From contig VKGY01000008.1 in the NCBI GenBank assembly GCA_008080685.1, positions 3,452 to 42,481 on the forward strand: a stretch of DNA of 39,030 nt, given 5' to 3'. Position 1 is the first letter of the stretch. Each line of letters begins with the position of its first letter. Both the position numbers and the translations under genes were made by a program. Below the pieces are notes generated by a model that saw only the letters and a program-made list of their open reading frames with translations, had not been told where the DNA came from and did not search any database. Source of the DNA: Spirochaetota bacterium (GTDB taxonomy: Bacteria; Spirochaetota; Spirochaetia; Treponematales; Rectinemataceae). This document shows, in pieces, positions 7,477 to 16,500 of this stretch.

Positions 7477-9733
7477 CACCTCGCTTGACGAAGAGAGGAT
7501 AGGCCGCGGCCAAGAACTTAAGTCCCTTATAATGGAGATCCGGATCCAACAGGGCTTGGCTCAAGACCAATTCGGTCTGGGGATCCGTTCCTGTCCGGAC
7601 TATGAATCCCGCCATTCCCTTACCTGATTCTCCCTCTTCCCCGAAGAGGGTTTCCACGTCTTTCTGCCACTGCTCCAGGGTCCTGTTGTCCACGATTATG
7701 TCCGAAGCAGTGGATCTGAGCTGGGAAACCCCATCGTTCTCATCTTCCATGAATGCTGAATACAAGGGATAGAATTCCTTGGAAATTTCCATGATCGAAG
7801 CCATGGCGATGACGATTTCATCCGAGACGAAGGCGGGAGGATCGTCGTTCTTGAGGCTTGAGACCAGGGCGGGGAGGGAGTTTTTCGATTTCAGGACTTC
7901 CAGGGCGTAGGCGGCGGAGATCTTCACCCGGGGATTCTTGCTTTTCATGAGTATCGATTCGATGAGGGGTATAGACTCCTCGTCTCCGAGTTGCGCGAGG
8001 GAGATCATGACGCTGCCTTGCAGCATGTAGTCTTCGACTTCCAAGGACCTTCTCAAGGTGGGAATAGCCTCTGCCGTCCCATGCTTGCCCAGTATGCGGG
8101 CGGCCACGTAGGAGGTGGTGAAACTGTGGGTCTCCACTTCCTTAAGGAGAAAGCGTATTACTTTTTGGGATAGATGGGACATGGATTCGAAGGCTCGCAG
8201 AGCTTCCATCCTCACCTGGAACCGCGGTGACCTCAGGTAGTCCAGAAGTTCTTCCTGGGAAAGCAGGCTGGCCTTTCTTCCTAGTTCCTGGATGAGCTTC
8301 ACTTCCTGCTTGGGGTTGGCGCTCCTGTCCAGGCGCATGAGGAGGTCGAAGGCACGGAGATCCCTTAAGGAGAACATGACGCCCAGGGACTGGGTGACGC
8401 TGGCCGAGCCCAATCTCCGCAAGGCTTGCATGAAGTAGATCGAAATGCCAAGGAGGATGCATAGGAAGCCATAGAAGAGGCGGTAGGAGGCGGTGTGGCT
8501 GTATCCAAGAGCGCCAAAGCCGTCCAGCAAAAGCCCGCCGAATCCCGACCCTAGGGATCCTCCCAATCCAAAGGCGAAATAATAGATCACCGATAGGTCT
8601 AAAGTCTTTTCTTTTGGAACCAGGGAAAAATAGTAGGTTTGCCCGGCATTTTCTTCTCCTGCGAATCCGAAGGCGGAGATGAAATGGACACCGGCGAGAA
8701 AAAGAGCGGTTGCGGCGCTGGAAGAGAAGAACGCTGAGGTGCCGGGGATGAGGGCCATAGGCAGGAAGCTTACCAGCCCAATTGAGCTGAAGATGATGAA
8801 GAGGGGCTTCGAGCCCAGGCGGTCAACCACAAGCCTGGATAGGAGTCCCATGACCACCGAGCCCATGCTGGACAGGAGGGCGTAGACCATGACAGCGTCG
8901 TCGCCTTGGGAGAAAACATCCTTCGCGTAAACCGGGAGGAAGGATCTTCCCATGCCCGACACGAAGGACAAGGCCATGAAAAGAAAGATGAAGCGCCGAA
9001 AGGTTGGATCCTTGACGGCTTCCCTGGTGGTTTCCAGAAGAGAACTGCCCGAGTCGGGGTTGTAGTTTGTGGGTTCGGGGGTTTTGAGAAGGTAGTAGCA
9101 TCCTAAATACCCTGACCCTAGGCCGATGCACACACCCAGGGAATAGGACCAAGGCGTGGCGTTCTCGCCAAGGAAAAGGGCTACCAAGAGGCCGCTGGTC
9201 ATGGAGGCCAGGGAATTGATTATGGAAGTATTGGTCATGAATTCGCCGCGGTCCGAGCGGGGTTTTTCCCCGCCTCCGGTGGCGAGGAATCCCACCACGG
9301 GATTGTTGCCGATCAAGGCAATGCCCCTGAAAAAGGCGAATCCCGCCACGCCCGTGATGAGGAGGCCGATAGCGACACCGTTCATGCCCCGGGCGGCGAA
9401 GAGGGGGGCCATCAGGGTTGGGATGAAGGCGGTATATCTTCCAACCCACGCCCACCCGAAGGTCCAGACGATAGGTTTCTTCCTCACGACTTTCTTGCCG
9501 ATGGGCATCATGAAGAAGGTGGCGTAGGCAATGGCGTTTAACACCCCAACCAGGGCGTTGGAAGCGCCCATGCGGATTGCGAAGAGGGTTACGAAGGATC
9601 CTGAAAGAAACACGAAGGAAAAGGAATTTAGAAAATTGAAGGTATAGTAAGCTTTTCTCGCTTGTCCGAGCCTCTTTGGGGAAAGCGGGGAAGGTTTGGC
9701 CGCGCCGCCCCTTCTCTGTTCCTGACTAGCCAT
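7463..9733 (-). CDS. MFS transporter with C-terminal HEAT repeats
   Basis: A 756-residue protein starting at ATG 9733 (MASQEQRR), which overlaps the MATE stop by eight bases (ATGGCTAG); longer upstream starts would lie deep inside the MATE gene. Residues ~30-430 form about twelve hydrophobic helices of a major-facilitator permease. Residues ~490-690 are helical repeats typical of HEAT/PBS-lyase units (AARILGKHGTAEAIPTLRRS, ISLAQLGDEESIPLIESIL, AAYALEVLKSKNSLPALVSS). The soluble tail is presumably a cytoplasmic protein-interaction or regulatory domain. The substrate is unknown. It is the last gene of the MazG-MATE-MFS run, so multidrug or metabolite export is one option. Confidence 0.85.
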   Translation of the reverse strand: MASQEQRRGGAAKPSPLSPKRLGQARKAYYTFNFLNSFSFVFLSGSFVTLFAIRMGASNALVGVLNAIAYATFFMMPIGKKVVRKKPIVWTFGWAWVGRYTAFIPTLMAPLFAARGMNGVAIGLLITGVAGFAFFRGIALIGNNPVVGFLATGGGEKPRSDRGEFMTNTSIINSLASMTSGLLVALFLGENATPWSYSLGVCIGLGSGYLGCYYLLKTPEPTNYNPDSGSSLLETTREAVKDPTFRRFIFLFMALSFVSGMGRSFLPVYAKDVFSQGDDAVMVYALLSSMGSVVMGLLSRLVVDRLGSKPLFIIFSSIGLVSFLPMALIPGTSAFFSSSAATALFLAGVHFISAFGFAGEENAGQTYYFSLVPKEKTLDLSVIYYFAFGLGGSLGSGFGGLLLDGFGALGYSHTASYRLFYGFLCILLGISIYFMQALRRLGSASVTQSLGVMFSLRDLRAFDLLMRLDRSANPKQEVKLIQELGRKASLLSQEELLDYLRSPRFQVRMEALRAFESMSHLSQKVIRFLLKEVETHSFTTSYVAARILGKHGTAEAIPTLRRSLEVEDYMLQGSVMISLAQLGDEESIPLIESILMKSKNPRVKISAAYALEVLKSKNSLPALVSSLKNDDPPAFVSDEIVIAMASIMEISKEFYPLYSAFMEDENDGVSQLRSTASDIIVDNRTLEQWQKDVETLFGEEGESGKGMAGFIVRTGTDPQTELVLSQALLDPDLHYKGLKFLAAAYPLFVKRGVTEA

Positions 9734-11081
9734 TGTGTCGAACTCCGCCAATAAGATTCTTTTTCTTCCACCGTCCGGCCAGATAATACCATGTAGAGGC
9801 TCCGCCTCCAATCATCCATGCCGCGGGAATCGACCACCAGACACCCTTGGATCCCATGCCGAGGACCCTGGTGAAGATGAAGGCCGCGGGTACTCTCACC
9901 AGCCAGAGGGCGACAAGGGTGATGAACATGGGAACCAGGACATCCCCTGCGCCGCGCAGGACTCCGTTGTTGACCATCATGAAGCTGAAGGCGAAATAGA
10001 AGAACCCAACGATCCGGAAGTATTCGTTGCCTATGCGTATCACTTCCGCGTCGGCGGTGAAAATGCCGATAAGGGGGGCCCCCGCGAGGATCACCACAAG
10101 GCCGATCGCTACAGATATGGCGCTGGAGAGTCCTAGGGCGGAGAGATGGCCGCGTTTGACCCTTTCGATTTTACCTGCTCCGATATTCTGTCCCGTGAAG
10201 GTGGTGATCGCTTGGCTCAGGTTCATTGCTGGAAGGGCGGCGATTGCGTCTATCCTGGATGCGGCGGTAAAGGCCGCCATTGTGGTGGCGCCGAATTCGT
10301 TCACTATGCGGGAGAGCACCATCATGCCCAGGGAGACAAAGGTTTGTTGGATTCCGGAGGGCAGGCCGATTTTGAGCATGAGGGAGAAAGAGGGCCTGTC
10401 CCACTTAAGCCTTTTGAACCGGAAGCGCAGGATTTGATTCCTCCTGTCAAGCACATAGAGGCCGCCGAGGAAGGAAATCGCCTGGGCTATCACTGTGGCC
10501 CAGGCTGCGCCCTTTACGCCCCATCCGAAGGAGATCACAAAGAGCAGGTCGAGCACGATATTGGTGAGGGTTGATGCGACCAGGAGCAAGAGTGGGGTCT
10601 TTGAATCGCCTAAGCCGCGCAGCATGGCCGAGACGCCGTTGTAGCCGAAGGTGGTGATCATGCCGGCGAAAATTATCCGCAGGTAGGCGGCGGCGGGCTC
10701 GAAGATTCCCTGAGGGACGGCGAGGGCGCGAAGAATGAAGGGAGTGGCGAGGATTCCTCCTGCTGTCACAAGGATGCCGGCGCTGAAAATGAACACATAG
10801 CTTGTGTCCACCACCTTGGAGAGGCTGGCCAGATCCTTCTTGCCGAAATATTGGGATATGAGGACCGTGGAGCCCATGGCTATCCCCATGATGAGGGAGA
10901 GCATGAGAAATAGGATAGGGAAGGAGGTTCCCACAGCCGCCAGGGCCTCGGTGCCGATGAATCTGCCCACCACAAAGCTGTCCACCATGTTGTAGAACTG
11001 CTGGAATACGTTTCCGAGGAGCATGGGCAGGGCGAACCAGATGAGTTGCCTGGTCTCGTCTCCGGAGGTGAGGTCTTTCAT
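9726..11081 (-). CDS. MATE-family efflux transporter
   Basis: A 451-residue multidrug/toxin extrusion permease driven by Na+ or H+ in this family. About twelve hydrophobic helices occur as two similar halves. The N-terminal signature (IWFALPMLLGNVFQQFYNMVDSFVVGRF, quoted here as LPMLLGNVFQQFYNMVDS) is typical of the DinF/NorM-like group. The ATG at 11081 overlaps the MazG stop (ATGA), which supports this start over the ATG 21 bases upstream. It also overlaps the next MFS-HEAT gene by eight bases, so all three are translationally coupled. The exported substrate cannot be inferred. Confidence 0.93.
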   Translation of the reverse strand: MKDLTSGDETRQLIWFALPMLLGNVFQQFYNMVDSFVVGRFIGTEALAAVGTSFPILFLMLSLIMGIAMGSTVLISQYFGKKDLASLSKVVDTSYVFIFSAGILVTAGGILATPFILRALAVPQGIFEPAAAYLRIIFAGMITTFGYNGVSAMLRGLGDSKTPLLLLVASTLTNIVLDLLFVISFGWGVKGAAWATVIAQAISFLGGLYVLDRRNQILRFRFKRLKWDRPSFSLMLKIGLPSGIQQTFVSLGMMVLSRIVNEFGATTMAAFTAASRIDAIAALPAMNLSQAITTFTGQNIGAGKIERVKRGHLSALGLSSAISVAIGLVVILAGAPLIGIFTADAEVIRIGNEYFRIVGFFYFAFSFMMVNNGVLRGAGDVLVPMFITLVALWLVRVPAAFIFTRVLGMGSKGVWWSIPAAWMIGGGASTWYYLAGRWKKKNLIGGVRHNG

Positions 11082-11929
11082 TGGCTTTTCGCCTCGTTCC
11101 AAAGGCTGTCCATGCGGGAGAAATATTCAGCCGCCGGTTTCAGGCCTTCTTCCTTGAGGCGCTTTTCAATGAAGCGGAACCGCTTGGAGAATTTTTCATT
11201 GGTTCTTTGCAGGGCTACCGAGGGGTCGATGCCGGAAAACCGCGCAAGATTGACTACGGAGAAGAGGAGATCCCCCATCTCTTCCTCAAGGTGGTCCGTG
11301 TTGCCTGAGGTCTTTTCCTCCTCCGCTTCCCTCAATTCCTCCCTGACCTTCCCCCAGACCTCTTCTTTCGTCGTCCAGTCGAAGCCGACCTTGGCGGTTC
11401 TTTTCTGAAGCTTGTACGCCCTTTCCATAGGCGGGAGGTATCGCGGAACCTCGTCCAGCAGGGAATCTTTTTTCCTTCGCCCTTCCTTGGTTTCCTTTAT
11501 ACTGTTCCACAATTCCACAACCCCCGAGGCGGTGGCGGCCTCCTCGGCTCCAAAGACATGGGGGTGTCGGCGAACGAGCTTTTCCGCCACGCCCGCCAGG
11601 GCGTCGGCGACGGTAAAGGCGGATTCCTGTTCGTACATGTAGGCAGTCATGGTCGCCAAGAGGAAGAGGTCCCCGATTTCTTCGTTAGCGTGGATCTGGT
11701 CACCCTCGCTGATCGCTTCCACCAATTCGTAGGCTTCTTCCAGGATGTTTCCACGAATTGATGCGGGGCTTTGTTCCCTGTCCCAGGGACATCCGTCCGG
11801 CGCCCTGAGGCGGGCGATTATGGTGTATAAAAGTGAAAACGCCTCGGCGGCTTCTTTCGATCGAGGCAGGACCGTCGGGGCGGTCTGTCCGGCGAGTGAT
11901 TCCCGGGAGGGGAGGACGGTGGTTTGCAT
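11078..11929 (-). CDS. mazG: Nucleoside triphosphate pyrophosphohydrolase MazG
   Basis: A 283-residue cytoplasmic house-cleaning enzyme that hydrolyses (d)NTPs to NMP and pyrophosphate. Two MazG units are visible: residues ~30-130 with RAPDGCPWDREQ, EEAYELVEAI and NEEIGDLFLL (the EExxE/ExxD metal-binding pattern), and ~165-260 with GFDWTTKEEVWGKVREEL and LEEEMGDLLFSVVNLAR. Length is slightly above the E. coli type because of an N-terminal extension of about 25 residues. GAGGT lies seven bases before the ATG. It is the first gene of a coupled set with MATE and MFS-HEAT, probably transcribed from the promoter at 11949-11977. Confidence 0.93.
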   Translation of the reverse strand: MQTTVLPSRESLAGQTAPTVLPRSKEAAEAFSLLYTIIARLRAPDGCPWDREQSPASIRGNILEEAYELVEAISEGDQIHANEEIGDLFLLATMTAYMYEQESAFTVADALAGVAEKLVRRHPHVFGAEEAATASGVVELWNSIKETKEGRRKKDSLLDEVPRYLPPMERAYKLQKRTAKVGFDWTTKEEVWGKVREELREAEEEKTSGNTDHLEEEMGDLLFSVVNLARFSGIDPSVALQRTNEKFSKRFRFIEKRLKEEGLKPAAEYFSRMDSLWNEAKSQ

Positions 11930-11948
11930 GATGACCTCTCGCTAAACC

Positions 11949-11977
11949 ACCATAAAGAATACCTTTAAAAGTTACAA
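11949..11977 (-). promoter_or_regulatory. Candidate sigma-70-type promoter for mazG-MATE-MFS
   Basis: On the minus strand TTGTAA (11977-11972) and TATGGT (11954-11949) are separated by 17 bases, about 20 bases upstream of the mazG start. Each hexamer matches the consensus at four of six positions. It is a moderate candidate seen by eye only. Confidence 0.4.
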
Positions 11978-11991
11978 TAGGACCGAGGCGG

Positions 11992-12741
11992 CTAGGCGGT
12001 AAGCTTGAATTGTCCGCACTTTGCGATGAGCCCTGCCTTATCGATGACATCAAATTTTTTATATACCCGCGAGAGTGTGTTCCGCACCGTGGATTCCTTC
12101 ACGCCGGACTCGATCGCTATGGATTTGATAGTCTTGCCATCCAGGAGACTCCGGAGGTAGACGACCTCCATCTTGGTGAGATTGAGGGTGCTCAAGGATA
12201 GGCGCGGTTTTGGATCCTTGAGATAGATTACCCAGGTATTGCCAAAGGCGAGGATAAGGAATATCAGGAAAATCGTGCTGAACAAGAGGGATACGATTAT
12301 AAGGGCGTAGTGAAGGCCGGAGGTTACTCCGATGAGGATTTGGCAAAGGTAATAATAGGAGACATTAATGATTATCTTGAACTTCCTTTGCGTTTCAAAA
12401 TAACCCAGGCGATGGAGGAGGATTTCAGCGCAGATGAAGAACCCAAGGCTGAGAAAGGAAATGCTGGGATCAGTCATGGCAAGGGGAGTAAGCACGAGGA
12501 GGACTATGGGCTGAACCCCGTTGAGCCGTGGATAGAGGCTTGAGAAAAGGAATGCAGCAGTGGCGAAGAACAAGATGACCGAATTGATGAACATGAAGGG
12601 AAAATCGGGACTTCTATTGTCTCGGAGGAGGCTGATAGAGAGGGAGAGGACGAAAATCACGGCGAAGAAGCAGGTAAAGACAAGGCCAGTCTTTCTAAAG
12701 AGGGTCGCGGCCCGATATTCCGCATCTTCGTGTCCGACCAT
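11992..12741 (-). CDS. Membrane-anchored LuxR-type (HTH) transcription regulator
   Basis: A 249-residue protein. About six hydrophobic helices occupy residues ~15-175, and a LuxR/GerE helix-turn-helix lies at ~185-245 (LTKMEVVYLRSLLDGKTIKSIA, given in part: GKTIKSIAIESGVKESTVRN). The topology implies a receptor in the membrane that binds DNA directly, without a receiver domain. The start at 12741 is preferred over 12768 because AAAAAGGAA precedes it. A near-consensus promoter (12772-12799) and two perfect inverted repeats lie just upstream, which could be autoregulatory operators (inference). Target genes are unknown; candidates are itself and the downstream mazG run, whose start lies 62 bases past its stop. 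Confidence 0.85.
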   Translation of the reverse strand: MVGHEDAEYRAATLFRKTGLVFTCFFAVIFVLSLSISLLRDNRSPDFPFMFINSVILFFATAAFLFSSLYPRLNGVQPIVLLVLTPLAMTDPSISFLSLGFFICAEILLHRLGYFETQRKFKIIINVSYYYLCQILIGVTSGLHYALIIVSLLFSTIFLIFLILAFGNTWVIYLKDPKPRLSLSTLNLTKMEVVYLRSLLDGKTIKSIAIESGVKESTVRNTLSRVYKKFDVIDKAGLIAKCGQFKLTA

Positions 12742-12771
12742 ATAGGTTCCTTTTTCCGATAATACCATTTC

Positions 12772-12799
12772 TATATATCGAATCCTCGGTTCCTGTCAA
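12772..12799 (-). promoter_or_regulatory. Near-consensus promoter of the LuxR-type regulator
   Basis: Minus strand: TTGACA (12799-12794), 16-base spacer, TATATA (12777-12772). The -35 is a perfect match. Transcription would start near 12765, about 25 bases before the ATG at 12741. Confidence 0.7.
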
Positions 12800-12845
12800 A
12801 TTAAAACAGTGGTTCAAGCGATTTTTAAAATTTTATGCCATGAAG

Positions 12846-12889
12846 TTCCACAAAGTGGAATAAAATTGGCGTCGTAGACAAACGTCTAC
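12846..12889. promoter_or_regulatory. Two perfect inverted repeats, possible operators
   Basis: TTCCACAAAGTGGAA (12846-12860) and GTAGACAAACGTCTAC (12874-12889) are perfect dyads with 6-base arms, lying 47-90 bases upstream of the -35 of the regulator gene. Their size and place suit binding by a dimeric helix-turn-helix protein such as the regulator itself, which is inference. Both could instead be chance in AT-rich DNA. Confidence 0.4.
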
Positions 12890-13083
12890 AAGCAAGTTGA
12901 AGATTGTCTCTTGCGTTTATTTTATATAAAAGCAATCATGAACATGAAACAATAAAATAAGTTGTTTTAATAATTGAATATTTTAAAAAGTGCTAAGTAA
13001 TAATAATCTAAGATTGAGAGCAGTGTAGGGCGCGCGAGGGGCACGGATTTATTATCAGCGCCCCTGGCGCGCTTTCGTTATGC
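12890..13083. other. AT-rich intergenic stretch with a GC-rich hairpin
   Basis: No gene is visible here. It forms part of the largest gene-free region (12742-13083), and most of it is A/T-rich. At 13030-13072 there is an inverted repeat with 13-base arms and one mismatch (GCGCGCGAGGGGC against GCGCCCCTGGCGCGC) around a 17-base loop. It lies just past the stop of the VanZ-like gene. No T-run follows on the minus strand, so it is not a canonical intrinsic terminator, though it could protect or end that transcript. Confidence 0.5.
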
Positions 13084-13455
13084 TCAGCGATTTTTTTCCT
13101 TTAAGGACAATAATTTAAATATCGCAAGCACCGTGGCCGACCCTAGGATGCCCGCAGCAACATCCAAAAGTTCGAATCTCCTGGAGCGGGAGAAGAGCTG
13201 GAGTAATTCCGAAGCGATGACAAAGCCGAAGGCAATTAACGCTCCGTGCTGAAAGCCGGGAAATTTATGTTTCTCTTTCTTAAATTCAACTATATAGACT
13301 AGGGTGAATATAAAAAACAAACCAAAGTGCACGATCTTATCCATCCCGGTTGGGGAAGAGATCTTGGAGAAGGCGTAGGAAGGGATTAGGAGGGCTGCCA
13401 CGATGGCTAGGGCAATGAGGATGGAAAACTTGTAGGCTTTTATTTGTTCTATCAA
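13084..13455 (-). CDS. VanZ-like membrane protein
   Basis: A 123-residue protein with four hydrophobic helices. The family pattern is present: MDKIVHFGLFFIFTL after the first helix, then ASELLQLFSRSRRFELLDVAAGILGS. VanZ-like proteins are named for a teicoplanin-resistance factor, but most, including short ones like this, have unknown roles. The gene appears monocistronic, between the PFOR terminator and the intergenic hairpin. Confidence 0.85.
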   Translation of the reverse strand: MIEQIKAYKFSILIALAIVAALLIPSYAFSKISSPTGMDKIVHFGLFFIFTLVYIVEFKKEKHKFPGFQHGALIAFGFVIASELLQLFSRSRRFELLDVAAGILGSATVLAIFKLLSLKEKNR

Positions 13456-13500
13456 AATATGGATAAAATATCCCCGGAACCTGGGAGGGTCAATCCCTTG

Positions 13501-13533
13501 AAAAAAGCCCGAGCTCCTTGGGGAGCCCGGGCT
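13501..13533 (-). terminator. Intrinsic terminator of the PFOR gene
   Basis: On the minus strand AGCCCGGGCTCC-CCAA-GGAGCTCGGGCT forms a 12-bp stem with one mismatch and a four-base loop, directly followed by TTTTTT. It lies 36 bases past the PFOR stop. Confidence 0.9.
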
Positions 13534-13568
13534 AGGCGCATGACGTTGCGAGGCGAGGTCCGCGGCCC

Positions 13569-16500
13569 TTAGAAGGGGCGGTCCGCCAGGTACTTATACT
13601 CGTTGTACCGGCGCTCAATGAGGCCGCGCTGCTTTTCAAGGAGCATCTTCGCCCTCTCGGCGTTGGCGTCCCGCAAGGACTTGAAGCGCACTTCGGCGTA
13701 CATGTAGGCGTCCAGCTTGGAGAAGTCGGGAGCCTTGGAATCAAGCTGGAAGGGGTTCTTGCCCTGGGCCTTGAGTCTGGGATCGTAGCGGTAGAGGGGC
13801 CATACGCCAGAATCCACCGCCGCCTTCTGCTGGTTAATGCCCTTCATCATGTCGATGCCCTGGTTGATGCAGTGGGAGTAAGCGATGATGACAGAGGGGC
13901 CGTCATAGCTTTCCGCCTCGCGGAAGGCCTTGATGGTCTGGTTCATGTTGGCGCCCATGGCAATCTGGGCCACGTAGACGTAGCCGTAGCTCATGGCCAT
14001 CATGCCCAGATCCTTCTTCATGGTCTCCTTGCCGGAGGTGGCGAACTTGGCTATAGCTCCGATTGGAGTGGACTTGGACGCCTGGCCCCCGGTGTTGGAG
14101 TAGACTTCGGTATCCAGAACCAGGAGGTTGACGTTCTTGCCCGAGGCGATGACATGATCGAGGCCCCCGTAGCCGATGTCGTAGGCCCAGCCGTCGCCGC
14201 CAATTATCCAGACCGATTTCTTTACCAGCCTGTCCGCCACGTTGACGAGTTCCTTAGCCCAGGAGGCGTCCACCTTGGCGAGGATGCCCTTGAGTTTCTC
14301 AACCGAGACCCGCTGGGCGTCCACCTCTTCATCCGAGGCCATGGGATTTGAAAGGAGCGTGTCGGCGAGTTCCGCCGGCACGTCCTTGCCCTTGGCCTCG
14401 AGGAGGAGTTCCTTGGCGTATTCGGCCTGCTTATCCGCCGTGAGCCTCATGCCCATGCCGAACTCGGCTGCGTCTTCGAAGAGGCTGTTGGACCAGGCCG
14501 GGCCTTTGCCGTCCGCCCGGGTGCAATAGGGGGTGGTGGGCAGGTTGCCGCCGTAGATGGAGGAACAGCCTGTGGCGTTGGCCAGGACGGCGCGGTCGCC
14601 ATAGAGTTGGCTCATGAGCTTGAGATAGGGGGTTTCGCCACAACCTGCGCAGGCGCCGGAGAACTCGAACAGGGGGAGCTTCATGGCGATGCCCTTGGGC
14701 AGGTTGAGGTTGAGGTACTTGGCGGGCGTGTCGGGGATGGAGAGGAAGAAGTCCCAGTTGGCCGCCTCGACCTCCCTAAGGGGTGCCTGGGTTTCCAGGT
14801 TGATGGCCTTCCAACCGGCGACGGCTTTGTCATTTATAGGGCAGATGTTCACACAGGCGCCGCAGCCGGTGCAATCCTCGGGAGCGACCTGGAGGGTGGC
14901 CTTGAGTCCCGCCAGTTCTTTGCCCTTGGCCTCGGCGCTCTTGAAGGTGGCGGGGGCTCCTGCCAAATACTTGGGGGCTCCTGCCAAATACTTGGGCTCG
15001 TAGGCTTTGAGGCGGATTACCGCGTGGGGGCAGACCATGGAGCACTGTCCGCACTGGATGCAGATCTCGGAATTCCAGACGGGAATCTTCTCCGCGATGT
15101 TGCGCTTCTCAAACCTGGTGGTCCCGGTGGGGAAGGTGCCATCCTCGGGGAGCCTGGAGACCGGGAGCTTGGCGCCGCGCATGCCGATGATCTCGCCCAG
15201 GGTTTCCTTGACGAAGGCCGGGGAGTTCGCGGGAACAGGGGCCAAAATCTTCGTTGTGGAGTTCGCAGCCTTGACCTCGACCTTCCGGGTTGCGTTCAGG
15301 GCCATGTCGATGGCCACAAGGTTCTTTTCCACCACATCCGCGCCCTTTCTGTGGTAGGTCTTCTCGGTGTACTTCTTGATGAGGCTGATGGCTTCGTCCT
15401 CAGGGAGGACACCTGAGATCTTGAAGAAGGCGGTCTGCATGATGGTGTTGATACGAGTGCCCATGCCGGATTTCTCGGCGATGTCCATGGCATCGATTAC
15501 ATAGAACTTGAGTTTCTTGTCTGCAATGTGCTTCTGGACTTCGACGGGGAGGTGGTCCCAGACTTGGTCGGCGGAGTAGGGACTGTTGAGGAGGAAGGTG
15601 CCGCCGGGCTTGGCGTTGACCAGCATGTCGAGCTTCTCAAGGAAGGAGAACTTGTGGCAGGCGACGAAGTCCGCCTTGGAGACAAGGTAGGGCTTCTTAA
15701 TCTTCTTGGATCCGAAGCGAAGATGGCTGATTGTGTAGGTTCCGGCCTTCTTGGAGTCGTACTCGAAATAACCCTGGGCTGAGTAGTCGGTTTCATCGCC
15801 GATTATCTTGATGGAGTTCTTGTTGGCTCCCACGGTGCCGTCCGAGCCTAGGCCGTAGAAGAGGCACTCCACGGTGCCCTCGGCATTGAGCTCGAAGTGC
15901 TCGTCGTAGGTGATGTTGGTGAAGGAGACGTCGTCCACTATGCCCACGGTGAAGTGGTTCTTGGGCTCGGCCTTGGTGATGTTGTCGAACACGCCCTTGG
16001 CCATGGCGGGGGTGAACTCGAAGGATCCCAAGCCGTAGCGGCCGCCCACGACCTTGGGCCAGGTCTTGAAGGAGGCTTTGCCCGCGGCCATGGCTTCGCC
16101 GATGGCGGTGCGGACATCCTCGTAGAGGGGCTCGCCAATGGCGCCGGGTTCCTTGGTCCTGTCCAGGACTGCTATCGACTTGATGCTGGCCGGGAGGGCG
16201 GCGACAAAGTGTTCCACCGAGAAGGGCCTGAAAAGGTGGACCTTCACCACGCCTACTTTTTCTCCCCGGGCGACCAGGGAATTGACAGTCTCTTCCACCG
16301 TGTCGGCACCGGATCCCATGACGATGACCACGCGCTCGGCATCCGGGGCGCCTGAGTACTCGAAGAGCTTATAGGCGCGGCCTGTGAGGGCGGCGAACTC
16401 GTCCATGGTCTTTTGAACCAAGGCGGGGGTGGCGGCATGGAATTTGCTGGTTGCCTCGCGGCCGGCGAAGTAGACGTCGGGGTTTTGGCTGGTTCCGCGG

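Noticed and set aside
13030-13072. Intrinsic terminator for the VanZ-like gene
   Set aside because: The stem is strong but no T-run follows on the minus strand, so I report it only as a hairpin.
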